A stretch of 64,000 nt of DNA from CAZBWP01 sp964630265 (GTDB taxonomy: Bacteria > Pseudomonadota > Alphaproteobacteria > Rhodospirillales > Defluviicoccaceae): NCBI GenBank assembly GCA_964630265.1, contig CAZVRW010000004.1, positions 18,266-82,265 of the forward strand, read 5' to 3'. Under the pieces are notes generated by a model. The model worked only from the letters and a program-made list of their open reading frames with translations, ran no database searches and had not been told where the DNA came from. Numbering within the stretch: the first letter of the stretch is position 1; every line of letters begins with the position of its first letter. Position numbers and translations under genes: made by a program. This document shows positions 17,880 to 26,295 of this stretch, piece after piece.

Positions 17880-18925
17880 GCACCGATACGCTGAGCGCCA
17901 TGAAGGCGGTGCTCGCCGAACTGGCGACCGGAGCCGCGCTGACGGTGGAGCGTGCCGAGCAGGCCTTCGACATCGTCATGTCCGGCGATGCGACGCCGGC
18001 GCAGATCGGCGCCTTCCTGATGGCGCTCCGGGTGCGCGGCGAGACGGTGGACGAGATCACCGGCGCCGTCCGGGTGATGCGCGCCAAGGCGACGCGGATC
18101 GCGGCGCCGGACGACGCCATCGACATCGTCGGCACCGGCGGCGATGCATCGGGGACGTTCAACATCTCCACCGCCGCGGCGCTGGTGGTCGCCGCCTGCG
18201 GGGTGCCGGTGGCGAAGCACGGCAACCGCGCGCTGTCGTCGAAATCCGGCGCGGCCGACGTGCTCGCCGCCCTCGGCGTCAATCTGGATGCCGATTTCGC
18301 CGTTATCGAACGATCCATTCGCGAGGCCGGCATCGGCTTCATGCTGGCGCCGCGCCACCATGGCGCCATGCGCACCGTCGCCGGGCCGCGCGTCGAACTG
18401 GGGACGCGCACCATCTTCAACCTGCTCGGACCGCTGGCCAATCCCGCCGGGGTGACGCGCCAGTTCACCGGCGCCTTCGCCCAAGCCTGGATCGAGCCGA
18501 TGGCGCGGGTTCTCGGCAATCTCGGCTGCCGGCGTGCCTGGGTGGTGCACGGTGCCGACGGGCTGGACGAGTTGACCACCACCGCGCCTTCGGCGGTCGC
18601 CGAACTCCGCGACGGCAGGGTGCGGACCTTCGAGGTAACCCCGGAGGACGCCGGTCTCGATCGCGCCCGGCCGGACGATCTCAAAGGCGGCGATGGCGAG
18701 ACCAACGCTGCCGCCATGCGTGCGCTGCTCGGCGGCGAGCGTGGGCCGTTGCGCGACGTCGTCGCCTTCAACGCCGCCGCCGGGCTGATCGTCGCCGACC
18801 GCGTGCCTGATCTGCGCGCCGGTGTCGCGACGGCGCTCGCCGCGATTGACAGCGGCCGGGCGAGGGCGACGCTGGATCGCCTGGTCGAGATCACCAACCT
18901 CCCCCCGCCACGGCCCGCATCGTGA
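17876..18925 (+). CDS. trpD: Anthranilate phosphoribosyltransferase
   Basis: This 349-residue enzyme transfers the phosphoribosyl group of PRPP to anthranilate. The PRPP-binding GTGGDASGTFN lies at residues 86-96 and KHGNRALSSKSGAADVL follows at about 115. The later GPRVELGTRTIFNLLGPLANPA block is family-specific. GTG start overlaps the trpG TGA; the last codons overlap trpC. Length and motifs are normal. Confidence 0.95.
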   Translation: MSTDTLSAMKAVLAELATGAALTVERAEQAFDIVMSGDATPAQIGAFLMALRVRGETVDEITGAVRVMRAKATRIAAPDDAIDIVGTGGDASGTFNISTAAALVVAACGVPVAKHGNRALSSKSGAADVLAALGVNLDADFAVIERSIREAGIGFMLAPRHHGAMRTVAGPRVELGTRTIFNLLGPLANPAGVTRQFTGAFAQAWIEPMARVLGNLGCRRAWVVHGADGLDELTTTAPSAVAELRDGRVRTFEVTPEDAGLDRARPDDLKGGDGETNAAAMRALLGGERGPLRDVVAFNAAAGLIVADRVPDLRAGVATALAAIDSGRARATLDRLVEITNLPPPRPAS

Positions 18926-19746
18926 CCGGTGCCGGCGACGGCGAGGCCCTGGCCGGCGACGTGCTGGCCCGTATCTGCGCCGACAAGCGCGCCCACGTGA
19001 TGCGGCGGAAGGAGGCGGTGCCGCTGGCGGCGTTGGAAGACCAGGCACGGGCGGCGCCACGGCCGCGCGGCTTCGCGGCGCATCTCGCCGACACCGCCGC
19101 CGCCGGCGGCTTTGCCCTGATCTGCGAGATCAAGAAGGCGTCGCCGTCCAAGGGACTGATCCGTGCCGACTTCGATCCGGCGACGCTGGCCCGCGCCTAC
19201 GCCGCCGGCGGTGCCGCCTGCCTCTCGGTCCTCACCGACGTCCCCTACTTCCAGGGCGATGATGCGTATCTGGTCGAGGCCCGGGCGGCGGTCGATCTGC
19301 CGGTGCTGCGCAAGGATTTTCTTGTGGACCCCTACCAGGTCGTCGAGGCGCGAGCGCTCGGCGCCGATTGCGTGCTGCTGATCATGGCGGCGTTGACCGA
19401 CGTCGAGGCGCGAACGCTCGCTGACTTGGCCCATGACTACGCCATGGACGTGCTCGTCGAGGTGCACGACGCCGCGGAACTGGACCGCGCGCTGCCGCTG
19501 GAAACGACGCTGATCGGCATCAACAACCGCAATCTGAAGACGCTCGCCGTTGACCTGGCGACCGCCGAAACCTTGGCGCCGCGGGTGCCGCGTGACCGGC
19601 TGATCGTCGGCGAGAGCGGCCTGTCGAGCCCGGCCGATCTGCAGCGGCTCGCCGCCTGCGGGGTGTTGTGTTTCCTCGTGGGCGAGGCACTGATGCGGCA
19701 GCCGGACGTCGCCGCGGCGACCCGCGCCCTGCTCGCCGGCGCGTAG
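18922..19746 (+). CDS. trpC: Indole-3-glycerol-phosphate synthase
   Basis: This 274-residue TIM-barrel enzyme performs the ring closure of CdRP to indole-3-glycerol phosphate. Catalytic lysines are in CEIKKASPSKG and LRKDFLVDPYQV. Family blocks LIGINNRNLKT, VGESGLSSPADL and FLVGEALMR are in order. GTG start overlaps trpD by four bases. It is not fused to TrpF, as in other alphaproteobacteria. About 140 bp separate it from moaC. Confidence 0.95.
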   Translation: MTGAGDGEALAGDVLARICADKRAHVMRRKEAVPLAALEDQARAAPRPRGFAAHLADTAAAGGFALICEIKKASPSKGLIRADFDPATLARAYAAGGAACLSVLTDVPYFQGDDAYLVEARAAVDLPVLRKDFLVDPYQVVEARALGADCVLLIMAALTDVEARTLADLAHDYAMDVLVEVHDAAELDRALPLETTLIGINNRNLKTLAVDLATAETLAPRVPRDRLIVGESGLSSPADLQRLAACGVLCFLVGEALMRQPDVAAATRALLAGA

Positions 19747-19884
19747 CGGCGTTTCACGCCAGCCGCCCGCGCGCCCTGCTGCGACCACGCACCGCGGCGA
19801 CCATGTAATTGCGGCGGGCTGGCGCGGCTGGTAGGCTCATCGCCTCGCCTGAACCGCAGGCGGGCGCAAGGGCTTCGCCAACCG

Positions 19885-20361
19885 ATGGCCGACCTCACGC
19901 ACTTCGACGCCGAGGGCAATGCGATCATGGTCGACGTCTCCCACAAGGACGTCACCGAGCGCGTCGCCACGGCCGCAGGCAGCGTCTACATGCGCCCCGA
20001 GACGCTGGCGCGCATCGTTGATGGGCGGGTCGCCAAGGGCGACGTTCTCGCCGTCGCCCAGCTTGCCGGGATCATGGCGGCGAAGCGGACGCCGGAACTG
20101 ATCCCGCTCTGCCATCCGCTGCCGCTCACGTCGGTCACCGTCGGCCTCGCCTGTGATCCGTCACGCAACGCCGTCGACATCACCGCCACCTGCAAGTTGC
20201 AGGGCCGCACCGGGGTCGAGATGGAGGCGCTGACGGCGGTGACCGTCGCGGCGCTCACCGTCTATGACATGTGCAAGGCGATCGATCGCGGCATGCGCAT
20301 CGGCGAGGTGCGACTGTTGCACAAGGCGGGTGGCGCGTCAGGCGCCTACGAGGCGACGTGA
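19885..20361 (+). CDS. moaC: Cyclic pyranopterin monophosphate synthase
   Basis: This 158-residue enzyme converts the MoaA product to cyclic pyranopterin monophosphate in molybdenum-cofactor synthesis. It begins LTHFDAEGNAIMVDVSHKDVTERVA, and the LIPLCHPLPLTSV and GVEMEALTAVTVAALTVYDMCKA blocks with the catalytic lysine are intact. The stop overlaps the moeA start (TGATG). Placement downstream of trpC is a common alphaproteobacterial order. Confidence 0.96.
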   Translation: MADLTHFDAEGNAIMVDVSHKDVTERVATAAGSVYMRPETLARIVDGRVAKGDVLAVAQLAGIMAAKRTPELIPLCHPLPLTSVTVGLACDPSRNAVDITATCKLQGRTGVEMEALTAVTVAALTVYDMCKAIDRGMRIGEVRLLHKAGGASGAYEAT

Positions 20362-21572
20362 TGCTGGCGGTCGCCGATGCCGAGGCCATGGTGGCGGCCG
20401 GATTCGAGCCGCTCGCGGCCGAGCAGGTGGCCGTAGCCGCGGCGCTCGGGCGGGTGCTGGCGGTGGACGTTCAAGCGCGCGTCGCCCATCCGCCGGCCGA
20501 CGTCTCCGCCATGGACGGCTACGCGGTGCGCGCCGTCGACGTGGGGGCGGTGCCATGCACCCTCAGGCTGATCGGCGAAGCGGCGGCGGGGCATCCGTTC
20601 GCCGATCGGATCGGCGCCGGCGAGGCGGTGCGGATCATGACCGGCGCGACCATCCCGGCGGGGGCCGACGCTATCGTCATCCAGGAGGACACCGAGCGCG
20701 ACGGCAACATGGTGCGGGTGCGCGAAACACCGGTGGCCGGCCGATGGATCCGGCGGGCCGGCCTCGATTTTCGCGCGGATGACGTGCTGCTGGCCGCCGG
20801 GCGGCGGTTGAGCGCGCGTGACGTGGCGCTGGCGGCCGCCATGAACAGGCCCTGGCTGATGGTGCGTCGGCGCCCGCGCGTCGCCATCGTCGCCACCGGC
20901 GACGAGTTGGTGATGCCCGGCGAAGCGCTCGACGACAGCCACATCGTCAGTTCCAACACCCTGGCGCTCGCGACCTTCGTCACCGTTCTCGGCGGCGATG
21001 CCATTGATCTGGGCATCGCCCGCGACGACGCCAAGTCGTTGCGGGCGATCGTCGCCGGCGCCCGCGGTGCCGATCTGTTGGTGACCTCGGGCGGTGCATC
21101 GGTCGGCGACCATGACCTGGTGCGCAGCGTCCTTGGCGAGGAGGATTTGGCACTCGCGTTCTACCGAGTGGCCATGCGCCCGGGCAAACCGCTGATCTTC
21201 GGCCGGCTCGGCGCAATCCCGGTACTCGGCCTGCCGGGCAATCCGGTGTCCGTCGGCGTCGCCGCGCGGATCTTCGTCAAGGCCGCCATCGACCGGATGC
21301 TCGGTCTCGCGGCCGATACTACGATGACCTCGGCGCGCCTGGGACGGGACCTGCCGGCCAACGATGAGCGCCAGGAATATCTCCGCGCCAGCCTGGCGCA
21401 CGACGTCGACGGTGGTCTGCTAGCGACGCCGTTCGAGCGCCAGGACAGCGCCATGCTCGGGCTTCTGGCCGCCGCCGACTGCCTGGTCGTCCGACCGCCG
21501 CTCGCACCGGCGGATCGACGCGGCAGCACGGTGCCGATCCTGCACATGCGCCTCGCCGCCGCGACCACGTGA
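20361..21572 (+). CDS. moeA: Molybdopterin molybdenumtransferase
   Basis: This 403-residue enzyme inserts molybdate into adenylylated molybdopterin. Domains follow the MoeA order: N-terminal AVAAALGRVLA with ADVSAMDGYAVRA, the RIMTGATIPAGADAIVIQEDT segment, and the MogA-like core with VAIVATGDELV and TSGGASVGDHD. A C-terminal beta barrel ends the protein. ATG at 20361 overlaps the moaC TGA. Confidence 0.95.
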   Translation: MLAVADAEAMVAAGFEPLAAEQVAVAAALGRVLAVDVQARVAHPPADVSAMDGYAVRAVDVGAVPCTLRLIGEAAAGHPFADRIGAGEAVRIMTGATIPAGADAIVIQEDTERDGNMVRVRETPVAGRWIRRAGLDFRADDVLLAAGRRLSARDVALAAAMNRPWLMVRRRPRVAIVATGDELVMPGEALDDSHIVSSNTLALATFVTVLGGDAIDLGIARDDAKSLRAIVAGARGADLLVTSGGASVGDHDLVRSVLGEEDLALAFYRVAMRPGKPLIFGRLGAIPVLGLPGNPVSVGVAARIFVKAAIDRMLGLAADTTMTSARLGRDLPANDERQEYLRASLAHDVDGGLLATPFERQDSAMLGLLAAADCLVVRPPLAPADRRGSTVPILHMRLAAATT

Positions 21573-21597
21573 CCGGAGCCGACGGCGATTTTTTCGC

Positions 21598-21651
21598 TTG
21601 ACGCAGGGTTGGAACCAAAATAGAACGTAGCGGAATGTTTTGTATTTGTTC
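21598..21651 (+). promoter_or_regulatory. lexA promoter with LexA (SOS) box
   Basis: The alphaproteobacterial SOS box GAAC-N7-GAAC is present as GAACCAAAATAGAAC at 21612-21626. It covers the spacer and -10 of a likely promoter: -35 TTGACG (21598-21603), 17-bp gap, -10 TAGAAC (21621-21626). A second, weaker site GTTT-N7-GTTC lies at 21637-21651. LexA bound here would block its own promoter, the usual autoregulation. The box sits about 130 bp before the start codon. Confidence 0.8.
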
Positions 21652-21753
21652 TTTTCCCGCAGAGGGGCGGGTCGGTGGGATCGCAGCGCGGCACGCTGGC
21701 AGCCGCGGCGTCGGGGTCCAACCGCTGCGGCCCGAAGGAAAGGGGGTGCGGGG

Positions 21754-22515
21754 GTGTTGACCAAGAAACAATATCAGCTGCTGATGTTCATTGATCAGCG
21801 TTTAAAGGAGACCGGCGTTTCACCGTCCTTCGACGAAATGAAGGAGGCACTCGGCCTCAAGTCGAAATCGGGGATCCATCGGCTGATTACGGCACTGGAG
21901 GAGCGGAATTTCCTCCGCCGGCTGCCCCATCGGGCGCGAGCCCTGGAGGTCGTGCGGCTGCCCGAGAATATGGCGCATGGTGCGGCCCGCGCCGCTGCTC
22001 CGGCGCTGGTGCCGCCGGTGGCACCGGCAGCCGATTCGGCGGCGGAGTTGCGCCGGTCGAACGAGTCGGACTTGCCGCCCAACGTCGTCAAGCCGCGCTT
22101 CAAGCGAACGTCCCCGCCAAGCGGGGTGTCCGACGTGTTGCAATTGCCGATGTATGGCAAGATTGCCGCGGGAACCCCCATCGAGGCATTGCGCGATCAG
22201 TCGCGCACCGTCGATCTGCCCGCCGACCTGGTCGGAGGCGGCGACCATTACGCGCTCGAGGTGGAGGGCGACTCGATGATCGAGGCCGGCATTTTCGACG
22301 GCGACACGGTGATCATCCGCCGCTGCGACAATGCCGAGAACGGCGCCATCGTCGTCGCCCTCGTCGATCGCGAGGAGGTGACGTTGAAGCGGTTGCGGCG
22401 GCGGGGTCAGTCGATCGCCCTGGAGCCGGCCAATGCCGCCTATGAGACGCGGATCTGCGGGCCGGATCAGGTGCAGGTACAGGGTCGGCTCGTCGGTCTC
22501 TTCCGACGCTACTGA
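21754..22515 (+). CDS. lexA: SOS repressor LexA
   Basis: This 253-residue repressor has an N-terminal winged helix (PSFDEMKEALGLKSKSGIHRLITALEERNFL) and a C-terminal S24 protease domain. The self-cleavage bond is Ala139-Gly140 in KIAAGTPIEA. The catalytic dyad is Ser174 (EGDSMIEAG) and Lys212 (EEVTLKRL). GTG at 21754 gives the family start MLTKKQYQLLMFIDQRL; TTG at 21757 would do the same less one residue. It overlaps the convergent comEC-like frame at its end by a few bases if that gene stops at 22509. Confidence 0.95.
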   Translation: MLTKKQYQLLMFIDQRLKETGVSPSFDEMKEALGLKSKSGIHRLITALEERNFLRRLPHRARALEVVRLPENMAHGAARAAAPALVPPVAPAADSAAELRRSNESDLPPNVVKPRFKRTSPPSGVSDVLQLPMYGKIAAGTPIEALRDQSRTVDLPADLVGGGDHYALEVEGDSMIEAGIFDGDTVIIRRCDNAENGAIVVALVDREEVTLKRLRRRGQSIALEPANAAYETRICGPDQVQVQGRLVGLFRRY

Positions 22516-25155
22516 CGGATCGGACCGGCCGATGCGGGCGACGCGCCGTTTTGCGTTGCATTCCGTGCGGCATTCCGGGCCGCGGTCTCTGCGGCATTCG
22601 GTGCGGCATTCGGTGCNNNNNNNNNNNNNNNNNNNNNNNNNNNNNNNNNNNNNNNNNNNNNNNNNNNNNNNNNNNNNNNNNNNNNNNNNNNNNNNNNNNN
22701 NNNNNNNNNNNNNNNNTGCGGCATTCGGTGCGGCATTCGGTGCCACGTTCTGGGGCGCGTTTTGGGGCGCGTTTTGGGTCGCGCGGGCAACCGCGGGGAC
22801 GTGGATCTGTCTTTCCGCCGGTTCCGTGGTACGCCCAGCGGCCGGCTCTGCTGCGTGTTCTTCTGCCGCCTGTTCTTCTGCACGCCCGGCCGCCGGCCCG
22901 TCTTCTGCGCGCGCAGCCGCTCGGTCGGCTGCCCGCCCAGCCGCGCGCCCAGCCGCGCGCTCGGCCTCCCGGTCGGCCGCCCGCTCGGCGCGCGAGCGGC
23001 GGCTGACGACCCAGGGGCGATCGCCGCGGTGCCCCGCAACGGTTTCCACACGGACGCCGTCGGGATGCAGCCACAGGGCGTGGGTGCCGTAGCGCCACAG
23101 GTCGAAGCGGTCGACGATGACCCGGGCGGCTGGGCAGGGGCGGCGGACCGGGACCGTTGCCACGATCACGTCGGCCACGTGGCAGTCCTCAGCCAAGGCT
23201 TCCGGCGAGCGGACCAGGGCAATGATGTGATCCGTGGTCCTCAGGATGCAGCCGAGGCCGTCACAGGCGAGGCGGCCGTCGTCGTCGGCGCCGTTCGCCG
23301 GCCACAGCGGCAGCGAGTCCGGGTCGTTGACGTCCTCGCCATTGCGACGCGCCCAGGTCTCGCGGGCGAAACGCGCAGCGCGGCGCGACGAGACCGCGAG
23401 GCCGCCATCGCTGCCGCGCACGGCAAGCAGCTTGGCATCGCCGTCGACCAGGACGTCGGGCGGCCGGGCGCCGAGCAGAACGACCATGCCGACACCGAGG
23501 CCGAGCGCGCCCAGGTAGCGCCAACGGTGACGCCACAGGCAGAGCCACAGGCCGCCGATGACCACCATGGCGAAGCCGCTGGCGGACGTCGCCGGCAGGG
23601 TAATGACGGCGCCCGGCCAACCGGCGACCATCTGGGCGACGGCGATGACGACGTCGATCCCCCACCCGACGGGTGCCAGTGCCAGCGCTTCCAATCCCAG
23701 CGGCATCAGGCAGAAGGCGACCACGGCCCAAGGCATCACCCACAATGCCGTTACCGGTACCGCGAGCAGGTTGGCGGCGAGGCCGTACTCGGCGAACCGG
23801 TTGAAGTGATGGATGGCAAACGGCGCCGTCGCCAACCCGGCGATCAGGGTCGTCAAGGCGACGCCGGCGAGATAGAGCAGGATGCGGGTCGGCAGGGTGG
23901 GCGGATCGGTCCCCCGCGCATCGGGCAGGCGAATGGTTTCGTAGGCCGCGATCAACGCGGTGACCGCGGCGAAGGACAACTGGAAGCTCGCCGAGAGCAG
24001 GCTCTCCGGCGCCGCGAGCAGGATCAGCACGGCTGCCCATGCCACCGACCGCATGGAGAGGCCGCGCCGGTCGACGAGCACCGCGAGGAAAACCACGGCG
24101 ATCATCAAGAATGCGCGCTGGCTCGGCACATTGCCGCCGGAGAGGATGGCGTAGGCGCCGGCGCCGGCGATGCCGACCACGGCCGCCCACTTCTTCGTCG
24201 GCACCCGCACCGCGAGTGGCCCGATCAAGGCCAGCGCGGCCCGGACGCCGAAAAACAGTACGCCCGCCACCAGCCCGATGTGCAGCCCGGAGATGGCGAG
24301 CAGATGGGCAAGCCCGGAATCGCGGATGGCGGCCATCACGTCGGGCGGGATGGCGCCGCGATCGCCGGTCATCAGCGCCGTCGCGACGCCGCCGGTTTCG
24401 CCGGAGAGTTGGGCGCGGATGCGGCCGTCGATGGCTTGGCGCAGCCGGTTGACGGCGCTCATCCAGGAGGCGTCGCCCACATCGGCGTCGACGACTGTGG
24501 CGGGACCGAGGACGTAGCCGACCGCCCCCAGGCGGTCGAAGAAGGAACGGCGCTGGAAATCGAACGCCCCGGGCGCCGAGGGCGCCGGCGGCGGCATCAG
24601 CACGGCGCGGACGACGATGCGCTGCCCCGGCACCAGCGACGGCTGCTCGCCACGCAATCGGACGCGCACCCGCACCGGGGTCCGCTCCGGGCGCAGCCGG
24701 TCGATACGAAGCTCGGTCAACGTCGCGCGGAGGCCGTCCGCGCGGTTTTCGATCAGGTCGATGCGGCCGTTCACCGTGACCGGCCCGAGCCGGCCGTCCA
24801 GCATCGGCGCCGCGACCAGGGCCGTCCGGACCTGCGCCGCGGCGAAGCCCAGCGCCAGCGAACCCATGGCCAGCGCCATGACGATGGCCAGGGCGCGGCG
24901 GCCGTCCCGGCAGCCGCCACCGAGCGCGCCGAGAACTGCGGCCGCGGCGACGGCCGCGGCGCCGAGCCAGCCCGGCGGCTCCACGGGCAGCGCGAAATAG
25001 AGGGCGATGCCGGCACCCAGGCCGACCGGCAGCCACAGGGCCCAGCGGTCGCGATCGGCGATCAGCCCCTCGTCCAGGCGAAACACCGGACTCACGGCGG
25101 CGGCAAGCCCCGCGGCCAGCGTCGTCGCGCCCGGCAGTGCTCGGGTCAAGGCCAC
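22509..25155 (-). CDS. comEC: ComEC/Rec2-family membrane protein with repetitive C-terminal tail, crossing an assembly gap
   Basis: This is a polytopic inner-membrane protein of the DNA-uptake channel family. The N-terminal part has two membrane helices and a DUF4131-type region (VTVNGRIDLIENRADGLRATLTEL). Then comes the Competence domain: LAISGLHIGLVAG near residue 270, SGGNVPSQRAFLMIAVVFLAVLVDRRG, and about eight further helices. After about residue 560 a soluble domain follows, in which I see no HxHxDH metallo-hydrolase motif. The last part is an Ala/Arg/Glu-rich tail, then QNAPQNAPQNVAPNAAPNAA, running into 100 N. The sequence left of the gap reads APNAAPNAA and stops at TAG 22509 if the gap length is a multiple of three. 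GTG 25155 is the likely start; TTG two codons on is possible. Confidence 0.75.
22561..22760. repeat. 12-bp tandem repeat array spanning the assembly gap
   Basis: Copies of GCGGCATTCGGT and close variants lie on both sides of the N run (about 22561-22616 and 22717-22745). In the comEC frame they encode Ala-Pro-Asn-Ala tetrapeptides. Left and right flanks are in phase if the missing length is 9 modulo 12. Short-read assembly probably failed because the array is longer than a read. Confidence 0.75.
22617..22716. other. Assembly gap, 100 N
   Basis: Exactly 100 undetermined bases, the conventional placeholder for a scaffold gap of unknown size. The true length and sequence are not known. It lies inside the repetitive tail of the comEC-like gene. 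Confidence 0.99.
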
Positions 25156-25419
25156 ATCACCCTCGCCGCGAATACCCCATACGGGTTACATTAGCAGAGT
25201 GCCGCGGTCGGCGCACCTTTTCCCGTTCCGTCGTGCCTCTCTGGCGCCAATGACGTTCCGACGCGCATCCCTGGCACGTGTTCAGCCGGCGCCAGAAGGC
25301 GCCTCCGCCACCTCTCTGCGTTGCAGCGACTGTGGCGCATTTCCGCCACGCGGGTAAAGCTCCAGAATCTTCGGCCGTGGCGACGCGAGATCGGTGGGCC
25401 GGTGTCGTGAGATCCGCGA

Positions 25420-25444
25420 TTTGCACATGCCTTTCATGCGCAAA
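25420..25444. promoter_or_regulatory. Palindromic candidate operator upstream of feo
   Basis: TTTGCACATG-N5-CATGCGCAAA; the arms match at 9 of 10 positions. The TTTGC/GCAAA ends resemble Fur/Mur-type boxes described in alphaproteobacteria more than they resemble FNR (TTGAT-N4-ATCAA). It lies 8 bp before an AT-rich stretch and about 300 bp before the first feo ORF. Role in iron or oxygen control of feo is inference. Confidence 0.45.
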
Positions 25445-25548
25445 CGAATACCCATAAATATTTTACAGGAAAGCTTTCGATCCGTACGGTGTGAACGCGT
25501 CGCGATCGCGAGGCCGCAAGGCAGAGGGCGCGACCCGCGGTGCATATT

Positions 25549-25655
25549 CGAGGCGTTCCGGCGAGAGGTTCCGGCGAGGCATTCGGGCGAGGCGTTTCGG
25601 CGAGGTGTCCCGGCATCATCGCTCCGGCATCATCGCTCCGGCATGCTCTCTCCGG
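25549..25655. repeat. CCGG-core minisatellite, 13- and 14-bp units
   Basis: Five head-to-tail 13-bp units of the type CGAGGCGTTCCGG (25549-25613) are followed by three 14-bp units such as CATCATCGCTCCGG (25614-25655). Units vary at 1-4 positions but all end in CGG. It is the same design as the array at 60366-60482. Confidence 0.8.
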
Positions 25656-25741
25656 CGTGATCTTCTTTGGGCGCGCGCCCGATCCGTCGTCACCGACCCC
25701 GGCCTGTCGCGCACCGGCCTGTGATGGGCAAGGAGTTAATA

Positions 25742-25798
25742 ATGAGTTGCATTTGCATTACGCACCCGGTAGCCTCAGCCGATCGGATCCTCCGGTGA
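25742..25798 (+). CDS. 18-residue Cys-rich leader ORF in front of feoA
   Basis: ATG 25742 begins the peptide MSCICITHPVASADRILR, ending at TGA 25796-25798. An AGGAG (25731-25735) lies six bases upstream, the best ribosome site in the region. The stop overlaps the GTG of the first feoA (GTGA), so feoA translation would depend on ribosomes finishing this peptide. The Cys-x-Cys-x2-His pattern could bind metal or act as a translational sensor. I know of no family for it; reality is inferred from the start signal and the overlap. Confidence 0.55.
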   Translation: MSCICITHPVASADRILR

Positions 25799-26052
25799 CG
25801 GGGTTTCCTTTGGCGCAGGCCGGTGACGGCGAGCAGGTCGAGATCCTTTCCATCGACGGGGGGAGCGGTGCGCTCCGCACGCTCACCCACCTCGGCCTGA
25901 CGCCGGGTCAGCGTGCCGAGATCGTGACCCGCCAGCCGGGCGGGCCGATGCTGTTGGCGGTGGGCGGCAGCCGGGTGGCCGTCGGTTTCGGCTTGGCGCT
26001 CAAGGTGAAGGTCATTTCGGTAACCAATGAGAGAAGGGACCGCGGGACATGA
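25795..26052 (+). CDS. feoA: FeoA-domain protein (first copy)
   Basis: This 85-residue SH3-like FeoA domain protein begins FPLAQAGDGEQVEILSIDGG and contains LTHLGLTPGQRAEIVTRQPGGPMLLAVGGSRVAVGFGLALKVKVI. FeoA proteins bind the cytoplasmic part of FeoB and are needed for Fe(II) uptake. GTG 25795 overlaps the leader ORF stop; a TTG at 25747 in the same frame would add 16 residues of the leader region. The end overlaps the second feoA by 4 bp. Confidence 0.85.
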   Translation: MTGFPLAQAGDGEQVEILSIDGGSGALRTLTHLGLTPGQRAEIVTRQPGGPMLLAVGGSRVAVGFGLALKVKVISVTNERRDRGT

Positions 26053-26279
26053 AGCTCTCCGACCTGAACGTGGGCGAGGCCGCCGAGGTGCTCGGCTTTG
26101 CCGAGGGCAGCCAGGCGTACCGCGCCCGGCTGATGGCCATGGGGCTGACCCCCGGCACGCACTTCCGGCTGAAGCGCTTGGCGCCGCTGGGCGATCCGGT
26201 GGAGATCGATGTCCGGGGGTTCGCCCTCAGCCTGCGCCGGGCCGAGGCGGATGTGGTCCGCGTTCGCCGGAACGGCTGA
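26049..26279 (+). CDS. feoA: FeoA-domain protein (second copy)
   Basis: This 76-residue FeoA domain protein, MKLSDLNVGEAAEVLGFAEG, has the MAMGLTPGTHFRLKRLAPLGDP core. It differs strongly from the first copy, so the pair is not a recent duplication. ATG overlaps the first copy's TGA. It is followed 16 bp later by feoB, with GGGGAGG in between as ribosome site. Confidence 0.9.
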   Translation: MKLSDLNVGEAAEVLGFAEGSQAYRARLMAMGLTPGTHFRLKRLAPLGDPVEIDVRGFALSLRRAEADVVRVRRNG

Positions 26280-26295
26280 AGGGGAGGCACACACG

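Larger units (their letters stand above)
25156..25741. promoter_or_regulatory. Intergenic region between comEC and feo genes
   Basis: No convincing gene in this 586-bp stretch. It holds a 25-bp palindrome (25420-25444), then the AT-rich run ATAAATATTTTA (25454-25465), unusual in this GC-rich DNA and plausible as the melting region of a promoter toward feo. TCGCGATCGCGA follows (about 25500-25511), and then a 13/14-bp minisatellite (25549-25655). It should carry the promoters of both divergent units. Confidence 0.45.

Noticed and set aside
22762..25194. 810-residue plus-strand frame opposite comEC
   Set aside because: Composition is Arg/Gly/His-rich shadow sequence; comEC has the Competence-domain motifs and membrane helices.
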